Below are positions 27,451 to 35,637 of a stretch of DNA of 64,000 nucleotides, piece by piece. The stretch lies in contig NZ_NINX01000052.1 in NCBI RefSeq assembly GCF_002188635.1, positions 1-64,000 on the forward strand, read 5' to 3'. The notes below the pieces were generated by a model, which was given only the letters and a program-made list of their open reading frames with translations, was not told the DNA's origin and searched no databases. Each line of letters starts with the position of its first letter. Positions within the stretch are counted from its first letter, which is position 1. The position numbers and the translations under genes were made by a program. Source of the DNA: Pigmentiphaga sp. NML030171. GTDB taxonomy: Bacteria > Pseudomonadota > Gammaproteobacteria > Burkholderiales > Burkholderiaceae_B.

Positions 27451-28431
27451 TTACCGGTCCAGCTTGAACAGCCGCGCCGCATTGGCGCTGCCTATCTTGA
27501 GCCGGTCGGCTTCGCTGATGCTGGTTGAGTCGAACCATTCGGCCGCATGGTCGATGTTCTCGAACGGCCAGTCGGTGGAGAACAGGATGCGGTCGGCGCC
27601 GATCTCGAGGATGGCATCGATCAGCGTCTGCGTGCGGAAGTTGCCCGAGGTGGTCAGGTAGAAGTTCTCGTTGAAGTAGTCGACGATCTTCCTCTTGGCC
27701 GGATACTTCGGCTTGGCCTTGAGCCAGGCGTTGCGGTGGTCGATGCGCCACATGCTGTAGGGCAGGCCTTCTCCCATGTGGCCCAGGATGATGCGCAGCG
27801 CCGGAAACTGGTCGAATAGGCCCGAGCCCATCAGCCGCAGGGCATGCACCGCCGTTTCCTGCCCGAATGCCCACGTCGGTCCGAGCAGCCAGCCGTGTCC
27901 GTCGTAGATGCCGGCGTCGGGTGGCAACGGATTGCGCGGATGCAGGTAGAACGGGACGTCGAGCGTCTGGACGGTTGCCCAGAACGGCAGGTACTGCGGC
28001 ATGTCGTAGTACAGCGGCTTGGAATGCCGCACGTCTTCGGAGAATCCGTTGACCAGCGCGCCGACGAAACCCAGGTCCTTCACGCAGCGCTCCAGTTCGG
28101 CCGCCGCGAGTTCCGGCTCCTGCATGGCCAGCGCGGCAAAGCCGCGGAACCGGTCCGGCCGCTTGGCCACTTCCTCCGCCAGGAAGTCGTTGGCCCTGCG
28201 GGCCGTCTCATGCGCCTTGCGGTGGTCCCCGATGGCCTGCACCGCCGGCGCGTTCAGCGACAGGATCATGACCTCGATGCCATGCTCGTCCATCAGGCGC
28301 AGCCGCCTGTCCTGGATATCGAGCAGCCGCGACTTCAGCTCCGGCCAGTCCTTCTCCGGCACGAAGCCCGCCGAATCCATCAGGGTCTCTTCCGTGGCGA
28401 AATGTTCTTCCAGCGCGATTTTTCCTTTCAT
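27451..28431 (-). CDS. graF: Gamma-resorcylate (2,6-dihydroxybenzoate) decarboxylase
   Basis: 326 residues, an ACMSD-type amidohydrolase-fold decarboxylase. The metal ligands described for gamma-resorcylate decarboxylase appear at the same residue numbers: Glu8 and His10 in 'ALEEHF', His164 in 'FYLHPRNPLP' and Asp287 in 'FSTDWPFENID', with His218 in 'ILGHMGEGLP'. Long blocks such as 'TSGNFRTQTLIDAILEIGAD' agree with the family. The reaction is reversible decarboxylation to resorcinol. It sits between a flavin hydroxylase and an MFS importer. Other hydroxybenzoate decarboxylases of this family remain possible. Confidence 0.85.
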   Translation of the reverse strand: MKGKIALEEHFATEETLMDSAGFVPEKDWPELKSRLLDIQDRRLRLMDEHGIEVMILSLNAPAVQAIGDHRKAHETARRANDFLAEEVAKRPDRFRGFAALAMQEPELAAAELERCVKDLGFVGALVNGFSEDVRHSKPLYYDMPQYLPFWATVQTLDVPFYLHPRNPLPPDAGIYDGHGWLLGPTWAFGQETAVHALRLMGSGLFDQFPALRIILGHMGEGLPYSMWRIDHRNAWLKAKPKYPAKRKIVDYFNENFYLTTSGNFRTQTLIDAILEIGADRILFSTDWPFENIDHAAEWFDSTSISEADRLKIGSANAARLFKLDR

Positions 28432-28570
28432 TCCTCTCTCCTGTACATGCAGTCAGAAAATGCAAGATCCCAATTCACGCAGCACGCGGTGCCCGTCTAG
28501 TACGAGCTTCTTGAGGTGTCACGCCACTGCTGCCGCTGGCAGCCAGCGAAGCACCGGCGCCACAGTCCAA

Positions 28571-28664
28571 GAAAGCGGCCCTAGACCCAGGATGCGGTGG
28601 ATCCGGCTCCGCCGGTCCACCCGCATCGCCCCCTGGGGGGCGCGCGTCAGCGCGTAGGGGGGGT
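28571..28664 (-). repeat. Dispersed intergenic repeat, copy 2
   Basis: On the minus strand it starts immediately after the monooxygenase stop with CCCCCCCTACGCGCTGACG, then a GCGCGCCCCCC / GGGGGCG hairpin, GGCGGAGCC and CCTGGGTC, in the same order as the copy at 6181-6272. A role as a 3' end or terminator element is likely. The family size in the genome cannot be judged here. Confidence 0.75.
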
Positions 28665-29896
28665 CAATATTGCCCGCGCGGCGCCAACCCCAGCGCCATC
28701 TGCCCGTACATCGTGCCCACCGCATCCCAGTTCATGCTGATGTGGCGGCCGACCGCGTTGATGTCGCGCCAGGCCCGCTGCACCGGGTTGTCCATCTGCA
28801 GGCCCGCGCCGCCGGTGGACGCGTTGAGGGCCTCGATCGCCCGCAGCGCCAGCGATACCGCGAACGACTGGCCGCGCCGGCAAACGATGCGGTCTTCCTC
28901 GGTCACGGCATGGCCGCCGCCGACCCTGGCGGTGACCCAGCGCAGGTCGCGCAGAAGGATCTCCCGTGCCGCGTCCGCGCTGGCGGCCGCTTCCGCCACG
29001 CGCAACTGGACCGTGGCGAACTCGGCCATCTTCTGATGCGCGCCGGCCACCGCGCCGCGGGTGACGCGGCCGCTGGTGACCGCTACGTACTCGTCGAGTG
29101 CCCCCTGCGCGGCACCTACCGCGACCGAGGCCAGGCACGAGGGAATGACGGTCAGCATGGGAATGCGGTAGCCGGGGACTTGCCGGTAATGCGCGGCCCC
29201 TGGAGTGTCGCCCGACGTGGTCTGGGCGAAGGTCAGCAGACGATGGGCGGGTACGTACACATCGTCGAGCACCAGTGTCTTGCTGCCTGTGCCCGCCAGC
29301 CCGACCACGTCCCATGTGTCGACGATGCGATAGTCCGTCGCGGGTACCAGCAGGAAGGCGGGCTCCAGGCGAGACGGATCGTCGGCGCACGGCACCATGG
29401 CGGCGCAGAGCGCCCACCGGGCGTTCTCACAGCCACTGGCAAAACTCCAGCTTCCGCTCAGCCGCAGGCCGCCTGGCGCCGGCTGCGCCCGGCTTGCCGG
29501 CGCATACGACCCGCATAGCAGCGCATCGGGATCGGCGCCCCAGACGTCGTGCTGCGCTTCGGCCGGAAAGCCCGCCAGCAGCCATTGATGCGCGGCCAGC
29601 AGGCCGCACACCCAGGCGGTCGATGCGCAGTGCTGTGCAAGGAGCAGATTGGCCTCGACCAGCGCTGCGAAGCTCTGCTCCGCGCCGCCGTATGCGGCCG
29701 GCTTGACCAGGTCGAAGAAGCCGGTGGCGCGCACCCGTTCCATGTGGGCAGCGGGTATGCGGCGCGCGGCCTCCACTTCTCGCGCAGCGGCGCGCAAGCC
29801 GGGAGCCAGCTCGCGCAATGCGGCGACGAGGGGCGGGGAGGGCGCGTCCGTGCCGCCGGGCGGCGACAGAATGGCGTGTTCCGCGAAACTGCTCAT
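28664..29896 (-). CDS. Two-component flavin-dependent monooxygenase, oxygenase subunit (resorcinol hydroxylase-like)
   Basis: 410 residues with the acyl-CoA dehydrogenase fold used by group D monooxygenases such as HpaB, HsaA and GraA. ATG 29896 follows GGAGA; longer in-frame versions overlap the reductase gene. Typical blocks are 'SFAALVEANLLLAQHCASTAWVCGLLAAHQ', 'LSGSWSFASGC' and the C-terminal 'AVGRHISMNWD'. It uses reduced flavin from the reductase next door to hydroxylate a phenol. With the gamma-resorcylate decarboxylase downstream, resorcinol 4-hydroxylation to hydroxyquinol is the best guess. Ring-cleavage genes are not in the window. Confidence 0.78.
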   Translation of the reverse strand: MSSFAEHAILSPPGGTDAPSPPLVAALRELAPGLRAAAREVEAARRIPAAHMERVRATGFFDLVKPAAYGGAEQSFAALVEANLLLAQHCASTAWVCGLLAAHQWLLAGFPAEAQHDVWGADPDALLCGSYAPASRAQPAPGGLRLSGSWSFASGCENARWALCAAMVPCADDPSRLEPAFLLVPATDYRIVDTWDVVGLAGTGSKTLVLDDVYVPAHRLLTFAQTTSGDTPGAAHYRQVPGYRIPMLTVIPSCLASVAVGAAQGALDEYVAVTSGRVTRGAVAGAHQKMAEFATVQLRVAEAAASADAAREILLRDLRWVTARVGGGHAVTEEDRIVCRRGQSFAVSLALRAIEALNASTGGAGLQMDNPVQRAWRDINAVGRHISMNWDAVGTMYGQMALGLAPRGQY

Positions 29897-29964
29897 GATG
29901 GTCTCCGAGTTATGTGCATGAATGGCCGGCCTGCCGGCGCGCGGTGCGAGGGAGTGGAAATGCG

Positions 29965-30474
29965 CTAGCCCGACGCCATGGGGATCGAGCGGCAATAGGT
30001 CGCGTTCTGGTAAAGCAGCGGGGCACTGCGGTCTGACAGCTGTACGTCGTCGACCTCGCCGATGAAGACGGTATGCGTGCCGAACGGAACGGCGAGCTTC
30101 TTGACGCAGAAAATGCGGGCCTGCGCCGAGGCCAGGTGCTTGATGCCTTCTTCGGTTTCGGCCCAGTCGCCCAGGGCAAACCGTTCGCCGGGCGCGACCG
30201 CGCCGCTGAAGGCGGCGGAGAGGTCCTGGTGTTCCTGCGCCAATACGTTGACGCAGAACCGCTCGGTCGAGGACATGATGTGATGCAGCAGCGTGCGGTT
30301 ATTGATGCAGACCAGCAGCGCCGCGGGATCGAGCGATACAGAGGTGACCGCGGTGGCGGTCATGCCGTGGCCGCGCTCGCGGTCGCCAGCGGTGATGATG
30401 GAGACGGTGGCGGCGATGCTGCGCATGGCCTGGCGAAACGCGACTTGCACGTCGCCGGAAGGCGTGGCGGCCAT
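29965..30474 (-). CDS. Flavin reductase (HpaC/GraD-like)
   Basis: 169 residues from ATG 30474 behind GGAGGAAG. The family signature is clear: 'FRQAMRSIAATVSIITAGD', 'GMTATAVTSVSLDPAALLVCIN', 'FCVNVLAQEHQDLSAAFSG' and 'HTVFIGEVDDV'. It supplies reduced FMN/FAD to the adjacent oxygenase, 68 nt downstream. It is divergent from a MarR gene, with palindromic sites in between. Confidence 0.9.
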   Translation of the reverse strand: MAATPSGDVQVAFRQAMRSIAATVSIITAGDRERGHGMTATAVTSVSLDPAALLVCINNRTLLHHIMSSTERFCVNVLAQEHQDLSAAFSGAVAPGERFALGDWAETEEGIKHLASAQARIFCVKKLAVPFGTHTVFIGEVDDVQLSDRSAPLLYQNATYCRSIPMASG

Positions 30475-30497
30475 GTGTCTTCCTCCATGTTCTTCGT

Positions 30498-30545
30498 ACT
30501 GTTTGAACAGTTTCACATACAACAATTGAAAATACAACTGTTGTA
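30498..30545 (+). promoter_or_regulatory. Probable MarR operator region
   Basis: Three AT-rich palindromic or near-palindromic sites lie between the divergent reductase and marR genes: ACTGTT-TG-AACAGT (30498-30511), TACAACAATTG (30518-30528) and TACAACTGTTGTA (30533-30545). The last two start with the same TACAAC and are 15 bp apart. Placed here they could repress both directions. Confidence 0.6.
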
Positions 30546-30601
30546 AAGTCCAAATCAGATAGGGGTTTTCTCTGCCCCGGTTCCTGAGCGCAGCCTTGAC
30601 C

Positions 30602-31075
30602 ATGTATCGATTGACCGATTCCTTTCCCTACTTGCTCAACCGCGTGGGCGTGCGCATAGGCGAGTTGTTCAGCAAGCGGCTCAAGCCTTATGACCTCACG
30701 CTGCCGATGTATCGCGTGCTGGTGTCGCTATGGGAAAGGGGCGACCAGAGACTGAACGAATTGGGCAAGGCGACCACGCTGGAGGTGTCGTCGCTGTCGC
30801 GGCTGATCGGCACCATGGAGGAGCGCGGCCTGGTGGTCCGGAACCGGCTGGAGGACAATGCGCGCGCCGTGGCGATCAATCTCACCGCGGAAGGAAGGCG
30901 GCTGGCGGAAGAACTGATTCCGCTGGCTGTCGAATTCGAGGAGGTGGCCATCCACAGTTTCGGCCGGAGCGAAGTGGCGCGGCTGAAGTCGGCCATGCTC
31001 GACATCTACGAACACCTGAACGCGCTCGATCCGCGGCTGCTGGAACCGGGCCGCAAGCGCAAATCCGGACACTGA
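30602..31075 (+). CDS. MarR-family regulator
   Basis: 157 residues with the MarR winged helix: 'MYRVLVSLWERGDQRLNELGKATTLEVSSLSRLIGTMEERGLVVR' and wing 'RLEDNARAVAINLTAEGRRL'. ATG 30602 is preferred over TTG 30596. It is divergent from the flavin reductase and likely senses the aromatic substrate of that cluster, as GraR does in gamma-resorcylate degraders. Confidence 0.87.
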   Translation: MYRLTDSFPYLLNRVGVRIGELFSKRLKPYDLTLPMYRVLVSLWERGDQRLNELGKATTLEVSSLSRLIGTMEERGLVVRNRLEDNARAVAINLTAEGRRLAEELIPLAVEFEEVAIHSFGRSEVARLKSAMLDIYEHLNALDPRLLEPGRKRKSGH

Positions 31076-31093
31076 GCGCTCCAGCCCGCCCAT

Positions 31094-31135
31094 CCGTTGC
31101 CAATACGGCAACGGACAGGCCGTGAAAAGGCAAGG
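31094..31135 (+). promoter_or_regulatory. Palindromic operator, copy 1 (LysR cluster)
   Basis: CCGTTGCC-AATAC-GGCAACGG, an 8-bp perfect inverted repeat (31094-31114), followed by a block close to ACAGGCCGTGAAAAGGCA. The whole stretch of about 40 bp recurs at 34665-34705 with few changes. It lies 190 nt before the first binding-protein gene. The likely regulator is the LysR protein at 33565-34461. Confidence 0.65.
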
Positions 31136-31285
31136 TTCGAGTACGCCAACTGGCACAAGGTATGCATGAGTCGGGCGTGGCCTGGAACGGGGCGCCCGCA
31201 TGCACCATCAGTGGGCATCCCGCCGCTCGGAGCAGCGAGGCGGATTGCCTTCCGGGTCGCAACCTTATCGAAGGAACGATCCGAC

Positions 31286-32320
31286 ATGTCTATTTTCCGC
31301 TGGATTATCCGGGCCGCCGGCCTGGCCGCCCTGGCGTGCGCCTTGCCCGCCGCCGCGCAATCGCCCGCCAAGATCAGATTCATGCTGGACTGGAAGATCC
31401 AGGGCGTCCACGCCTGGTTCTATTGGGCCAAGGACAAGGGCTATTTCAAGGATGAGAACCTGGACGTGACCATCGACCAGGGCGACGGGTCGGCGGCGGC
31501 GGTGACACGGGTCATGTCCGGAGGCTACCAGGCGGGCGTGGGCGACGTGAACGCCATCATCCAGAATGCCGCGACCAAGCCCGGCGAGGCGCCTGTCATG
31601 GTTTACATGATCTACAACCAGGCGCCGTTTGCGCTGATTACCAAGGCCGGCGGGCCGATCAAGACGCTCAAGGACATCGAGGGCAAGACGCTGGGGTCGC
31701 CCGCCGGGGCGGCGGCGCTGAAGGTCTTCACCGCGCTCGCCAAGCGCAACGGCATCGACGAGAAGAAGGTGAGCTGGACCAACATGGCCCCGAACCTGCA
31801 GGAGCAGATGCTGCTGCGCGGGCAGGTGGATGCCTCGGCGGTATTCGCCGCCACCAGCTACATGAATCTGGTCGCGCAGCACGTGGATCCGGACAAGGAC
31901 ATCCGTTGGATTTTCTACAACGACAACGGCCTCGATCTGTACAGCAATGGCGTGCTGGTATCTCCCAAGCTGCTGGCCGAGCAACCGCGCGCGGTGGGCG
32001 GCCTGGTGAAGGCGGTCAACCGGGCGATGAAGGAATGCATCGCCGCAGCGGACGCCTGCATCGACAACCTGGCGCGCAACGAGCCGCTGATCGACAAGAG
32101 TATCGAGAAGCGCCGCATGTTATACGTCCTCAAGCATTCCATCCTGACATCCGAGGTGGCCGAGATCGGATTGGGGGACGTGCGCGACGAGCGCATGGCG
32201 CGCGCCATCGACCAGATCGCCGACAGTTACGGCCTGCCGCGCAAGCCGTCGCCGGGCGAGGTGTTCAACCGGAGTTTCCTGCCGCCCAAGGCCGACCGCA
32301 CGGCCAGGCTGCCGCTATGA
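31286..32320 (+). CDS. NMT1/THI5-type ABC substrate-binding protein
   Basis: 344 residues from ATG 31286 after GAAGGAA. Signal peptide of about 24 residues (IIRAAGLAALACALPAAAQ), then 'KIRFMLDWKIQGVHAWFYWAKDKGYFKDENLDVTIDQGDG', typical of NMT1/THI5-like receptors. These bind small planar ligands such as pyrimidines, nitrate or sulfonates. It is a paralogue of the protein at 35634-36677. It is coupled by ATGA to the AtzC-like hydrolase and probably feeds the importer at 40.0-41.7 kb. Confidence 0.87.
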   Translation: MSIFRWIIRAAGLAALACALPAAAQSPAKIRFMLDWKIQGVHAWFYWAKDKGYFKDENLDVTIDQGDGSAAAVTRVMSGGYQAGVGDVNAIIQNAATKPGEAPVMVYMIYNQAPFALITKAGGPIKTLKDIEGKTLGSPAGAAALKVFTALAKRNGIDEKKVSWTNMAPNLQEQMLLRGQVDASAVFAATSYMNLVAQHVDPDKDIRWIFYNDNGLDLYSNGVLVSPKLLAEQPRAVGGLVKAVNRAMKECIAAADACIDNLARNEPLIDKSIEKRRMLYVLKHSILTSEVAEIGLGDVRDERMARAIDQIADSYGLPRKPSPGEVFNRSFLPPKADRTARLPL

Positions 32321-33543
32321 CGGCCGCGCAGGCGGCAACGGATGCCTGGGGCATCCGCAATGCGGCTCTCCCCGGGCGCGAAGGGCGGTGGCGCGTGATC
32401 GTGGCCGGGGGGCGCATTGCCGAGATCGCGCCCGAGGGCGACGGCGGCCGGTATGCCGACGCCTGGGACGCGGACGGACGGCTGCTCTCGACGGCCTTCG
32501 TCGACCCTCACGTCCATGTGGACAAGGCGCTGACCAGCGACCGCGTGGATGATGCCGTGGCCGCGTCCGACCTGGACGCGGCGATCCGGGCCGTGCGCCG
32601 CCTCAAGTCCGGCTTTACCGAGGAGGACGTCGCCGCCCGGGCGGCGGCGTCTCTGCGTATGGGGCTGGCGCACGGCACGACCGTGGCACGCACCAACTGC
32701 GAGGCTGACCGCCATGTCGGCTTGCGCGCCGTGGCCGGCGTGCGTGCGGCAGCCCGGGCGTTGGCGGGCGCGGTGGACGTGCAGGTCATCGCATTTCCCC
32801 AGGAAGGCTGGTTCGAGACCGCCGGCTCGGCCGAGGACGGCGCGGCGCCGTACATCGAGCAGGCCCTGGAGGCCGGCGTGCGCATCGTCGGCGGCAACGT
32901 CAACCGGGCGTTGTGGCCATCGGATCCCGAGCGCCAGGTGGACGAGAGCTTCGCGCTGGCCGCGCGCTACGACTGCGACATCGACTATCACCTCGACAAC
33001 TGGGATACGCCCGAGTCGTTCACCCTGCCCTACGTGGCGCACAAGACCCTGGCGCAGGGATGGCAAGGCCGCGTGGCGGTGTCGCACATTGCCTCGCTGG
33101 CCGCGGTCGGCGATGCCGAGGCGGCCGACGCGATCGATGCGGTCAGGCGCGCCGAGGTGAGCGTTTGCGTACTGCCCACCCGCATGCGGCTCACGCGTGT
33201 GCTCGAACTGATGGAGGCCGGGGTCAACGTGGCCTGTGGCACCGACAACATGCGCGATCCGTTCGTGCGCTATGGCGATGCCGATCCGCTCAAGGCCATG
33301 CTGCTGCTCGCGCAGATCACGCGCCAGCTGCACAACGCCGGACTGGAGCGGACCTGGACGACCATGACCGGCAATGCGGCGCGCATGCTGCGATTGCGCG
33401 ACTATGGCATGGCGCCTGGCTGTCATGCGGATCTGGTGTTGCTGGACGCGCATTGCGTGTCCGACGCGATATTGCGGCAGGCCGCCCGGCTTGCCGTGTT
33501 CAAGCGCGGCATGCAGGTGGCGGGACAGCTCCGCGTGGTCTGA
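32317..33543 (+). CDS. Cytosine deaminase/AtzC-like amidohydrolase
   Basis: 408 residues of the metal-dependent amidohydrolase superfamily. The first metal motif is 'VDPHVHVDKALTS' (His65, His67). Others are 'AHGTTVARTNCE', 'VQVIAFPQEGWF', 'CDIDYHLDNWD', 'RVAVSHIASL' and 'ACGTDNMRDPFVRYG'. Each has a counterpart in AtzC (N-isopropylammelide amidohydrolase) and in cytosine deaminase. The enzyme probably removes an amino or alkylamino group from a triazine or pyrimidine ring. Its stop-start overlap with the binding protein shows one transcript. Confidence 0.75.
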   Translation: MTAAQAATDAWGIRNAALPGREGRWRVIVAGGRIAEIAPEGDGGRYADAWDADGRLLSTAFVDPHVHVDKALTSDRVDDAVAASDLDAAIRAVRRLKSGFTEEDVAARAAASLRMGLAHGTTVARTNCEADRHVGLRAVAGVRAAARALAGAVDVQVIAFPQEGWFETAGSAEDGAAPYIEQALEAGVRIVGGNVNRALWPSDPERQVDESFALAARYDCDIDYHLDNWDTPESFTLPYVAHKTLAQGWQGRVAVSHIASLAAVGDAEAADAIDAVRRAEVSVCVLPTRMRLTRVLELMEAGVNVACGTDNMRDPFVRYGDADPLKAMLLLAQITRQLHNAGLERTWTTMTGNAARMLRLRDYGMAPGCHADLVLLDAHCVSDAILRQAARLAVFKRGMQVAGQLRVV

Positions 33544-33564
33544 TCCGCGCCGGGTGGCGGGGCA

Positions 33565-34461
33565 TCAGGCTTCGGCCGCCGCCAGCGTCTGCTGGATGTG
33601 TTCGACGAAGGCATGCGCGATCACCGGCAACTGGCGGTGCCGCAAACTCGCCAGCACCAGCTTGCCCCTGGGGAAATGCCGGTCCTCCAACTGCCGCGCG
33701 ACCAGTTCCCCGCCTTCGGTGACCGCCCCGATGGCAATCTGGAAGGAAATGGCTTGCTGGTAGTAGAGGCAGCCGCGCAGGAATTCGAACGAGTTGCTTT
33801 CCACCATCGGGTGCAATTTGATCGAGCTGCGCGTCATGAAGCGCTCCAGCAACTGGCGGCCGCCTATGTCGCGATCGGGCAGTACGACGGGATAGTCGGC
33901 ACAGTCGCGCAAGTAGACGCGAGGCTGCCCGGCCAGGGGATGGCTGCGGTGCATCAGCGCGACCAGGGGCTGGTCGAACTGCCTGATGGACTCGATGTCG
34001 GCCTCCGGCGCGAGGTTGAAGACCAGGGCCAGGTCCACGTCGAAAGCGCGCAGCGCCTCGAGCGCCTGCAGGTGGTCGCCGAAGGTGACCTCGAACGAGA
34101 CCAGCGGATGGGCGGCGCGGAATGAGGACACCGCGCCGGGCAGGCAGACCGGCGCGAGCGCCTGGCTGGCGACGATCCGGACGGTGCCGCGGCGCTTTCC
34201 CTTCAATTCTTCGATTTGTGACCGGACGCCGTCGAGTTCGGCGCTCCGGCTGCGTATGTAGCGCACGAAAAGCTCGCCGGCGGTGGTCAGCCGCATGCCT
34301 CGGGGAAGGCGCTCGAAGATGGGCGTGCCCAATTCTTCCTCCAGATCCTGGATGCGGCGGTTGACGGCCGACGGCGCGACGTGGAGCCGCTCGGCAGCCT
34401 GGCGGATGGAGCCGACGCGAGCGACTTCGTCGACGTAGCGGAGAAAGCGCAGGTGATTCAT
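33565..34461 (-). CDS. LysR-family regulator of the ring-hydrolase cluster
   Basis: 298 residues from ATG 34461. The winged helix is 'SIRQAAERLHVAPSAVNRRIQDLEEELGTPIFERLPRGMRLT', and an effector domain of usual length follows. It lies between two + strand transcription units, both preceded by the same 40-bp palindromic element (31094 and 34665), which suggests it activates both. It is convergent with the AtzC-like gene. The inducer is not known. Confidence 0.85.
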   Translation of the reverse strand: MNHLRFLRYVDEVARVGSIRQAAERLHVAPSAVNRRIQDLEEELGTPIFERLPRGMRLTTAGELFVRYIRSRSAELDGVRSQIEELKGKRRGTVRIVASQALAPVCLPGAVSSFRAAHPLVSFEVTFGDHLQALEALRAFDVDLALVFNLAPEADIESIRQFDQPLVALMHRSHPLAGQPRVYLRDCADYPVVLPDRDIGGRQLLERFMTRSSIKLHPMVESNSFEFLRGCLYYQQAISFQIAIGAVTEGGELVARQLEDRHFPRGKLVLASLRHRQLPVIAHAFVEHIQQTLAAAEA

Positions 34462-34797
34462 GAGGGGAGGACGTGGAAGTGGGGAATGGGTGGACGCACT
34501 GCTTCGTGGCCTGCGCCGCCCGATAGCGGGCATGCCGCTTCGGTTTGGTGCATGGGCCGGTACGTGTGCGAGGCGCATCGGCGGCGGCTGGCCCGCCGCC
34601 CCGTCGAGCGCGGCAGCCGTGCGGAAAGGCCACCAGCCAGGGGCGGCGCGGGCGTGTTCCGCATCGTTGCCGATACGGCAACGGGTAGTCCGTCAAATGG
34701 CATTGAATTGGATCGCAGAATCAGGTGGACGGGTACGGTCATTGCATAGAGCAAATCATGTTCCGGGATTCGCCGGCATCCACGCATCGTCCAGACC
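34462..34797. other. Divergent regulatory region between lysR and the hydrolase operon
   Basis: 336 nt without a gene. It contains the second palindromic element (34665-34705) and little else that I recognise. The AT content rises between 34680 and 34770, where promoters of the rightward operon are expected. No convincing -10/-35 pair could be fixed. Confidence 0.5.
34665..34705 (+). promoter_or_regulatory. Palindromic operator, copy 2 (LysR cluster)
   Basis: CGTTGCC-GATAC-GGCAACG (34665-34683), then a downstream block with CCGTCAAATGGCA that aligns with the one following copy 1. It lies about 115 nt before the isochorismatase-like gene and about 200 nt before lysR. Confidence 0.65.
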
Positions 34798-35637
34798 ATG
34801 ACCGCACCGACTGTTCCCACCCATTCCTTCGGCCCCTCGCCGGACAACGCATGGACCCAGCGAGACGATTGCCTGAGCCTCGTCCGCCCGGCCCGCCCGT
34901 CCCGGCCGCTGCGCCTGCCGTCCGATGGACAGGCGCTGGAGTTCGATCTTGCTCGCTCCGCGTTGATCGTGATCGACATGCAGAATGACTTCTGCCATGC
35001 CGACGGCTGGTTCGGCCAGAAAGGCGTGGACGTCTCGCCCATGCGCGCACCCATCCCGGCCATCGCCGCGCTGTTGCCGGCATGGCGCGCCGCGGGCGGA
35101 CGGGTGGTCTGGCTCAACTGGGGCGTGCGTGCCGATCGCCTCAATCTCAGCCCCACCATCCTTTTCAAAGGCAAGCGCAGCGCCGGCGGCGTGGGCTATG
35201 CCGAGTGCTCGCCCGATGATCGCGGCCCCAGCGTGGTGGCCGGCGAGTGGGGCGCGCGCGTCGTCGAGGAACTGCCGGTGGCGGCGGACGACGTGACCGT
35301 CTACAAGCATCGCCTTAGCGGCTTCTGGGACAACGAGCTGGACAGCCTGCTGCGCCAGCAGGGCATCACGACACTGTTCTACGCGGGCGTGAATACCGAC
35401 CGCTGCGTGTTCTCCACGCTGCAGGATGCGGGGTTTCTGGGCTACGACAACATTCTCCTGGCCGATGTCTGCGGGTCGCCATCGCCTGATTACGTCACCC
35501 AGGCCATTCATTTCCTGGTCAGACAACTGCACGGTTTCGTCGCCAGCGCGCAAGACCTGGCTGGCGCGCTGGCAGCCAACGCTCCGCAATCGCCGGAGCT
35601 TCCCTCCACTCCTCGTTCTATAGGAATCGCTCCATGA
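34798..35637 (+). CDS. Isochorismatase-family amidohydrolase (biuret hydrolase-like)
   Basis: 279 residues. The cysteine hydrolase triad reads Asp60 ('LIVIDMQNDF'), Lys170 ('VTVYKHRLSGF') and Cys203 ('VNTDRCVFSTL'). Its N-terminus is about 45 residues longer than the minimal fold. Family members include biuret hydrolase, ureidoacrylate amidohydrolase and N-carbamoylsarcosine amidase. In a cluster with a cyanurate/barbiturate-type ring-opening hydrolase, hydrolysis of biuret or a ureido acid is plausible. The stop overlaps the next gene as ATGA. Confidence 0.78.
   Translation: MTAPTVPTHSFGPSPDNAWTQRDDCLSLVRPARPSRPLRLPSDGQALEFDLARSALIVIDMQNDFCHADGWFGQKGVDVSPMRAPIPAIAALLPAWRAAGGRVVWLNWGVRADRLNLSPTILFKGKRSAGGVGYAECSPDDRGPSVVAGEWGARVVEELPVAADDVTVYKHRLSGFWDNELDSLLRQQGITTLFYAGVNTDRCVFSTLQDAGFLGYDNILLADVCGSPSPDYVTQAIHFLVRQLHGFVASAQDLAGALAANAPQSPELPSTPRSIGIAP

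Noticed and set aside
23580-27482. A 1300-codon open frame on the minus strand across aroK, aroB, dgt and the MFS gene
   Set aside because: It is antisense to well-supported genes, a result of high GC codon bias. Its translation is His/Gln/Gly-rich with no family motif.
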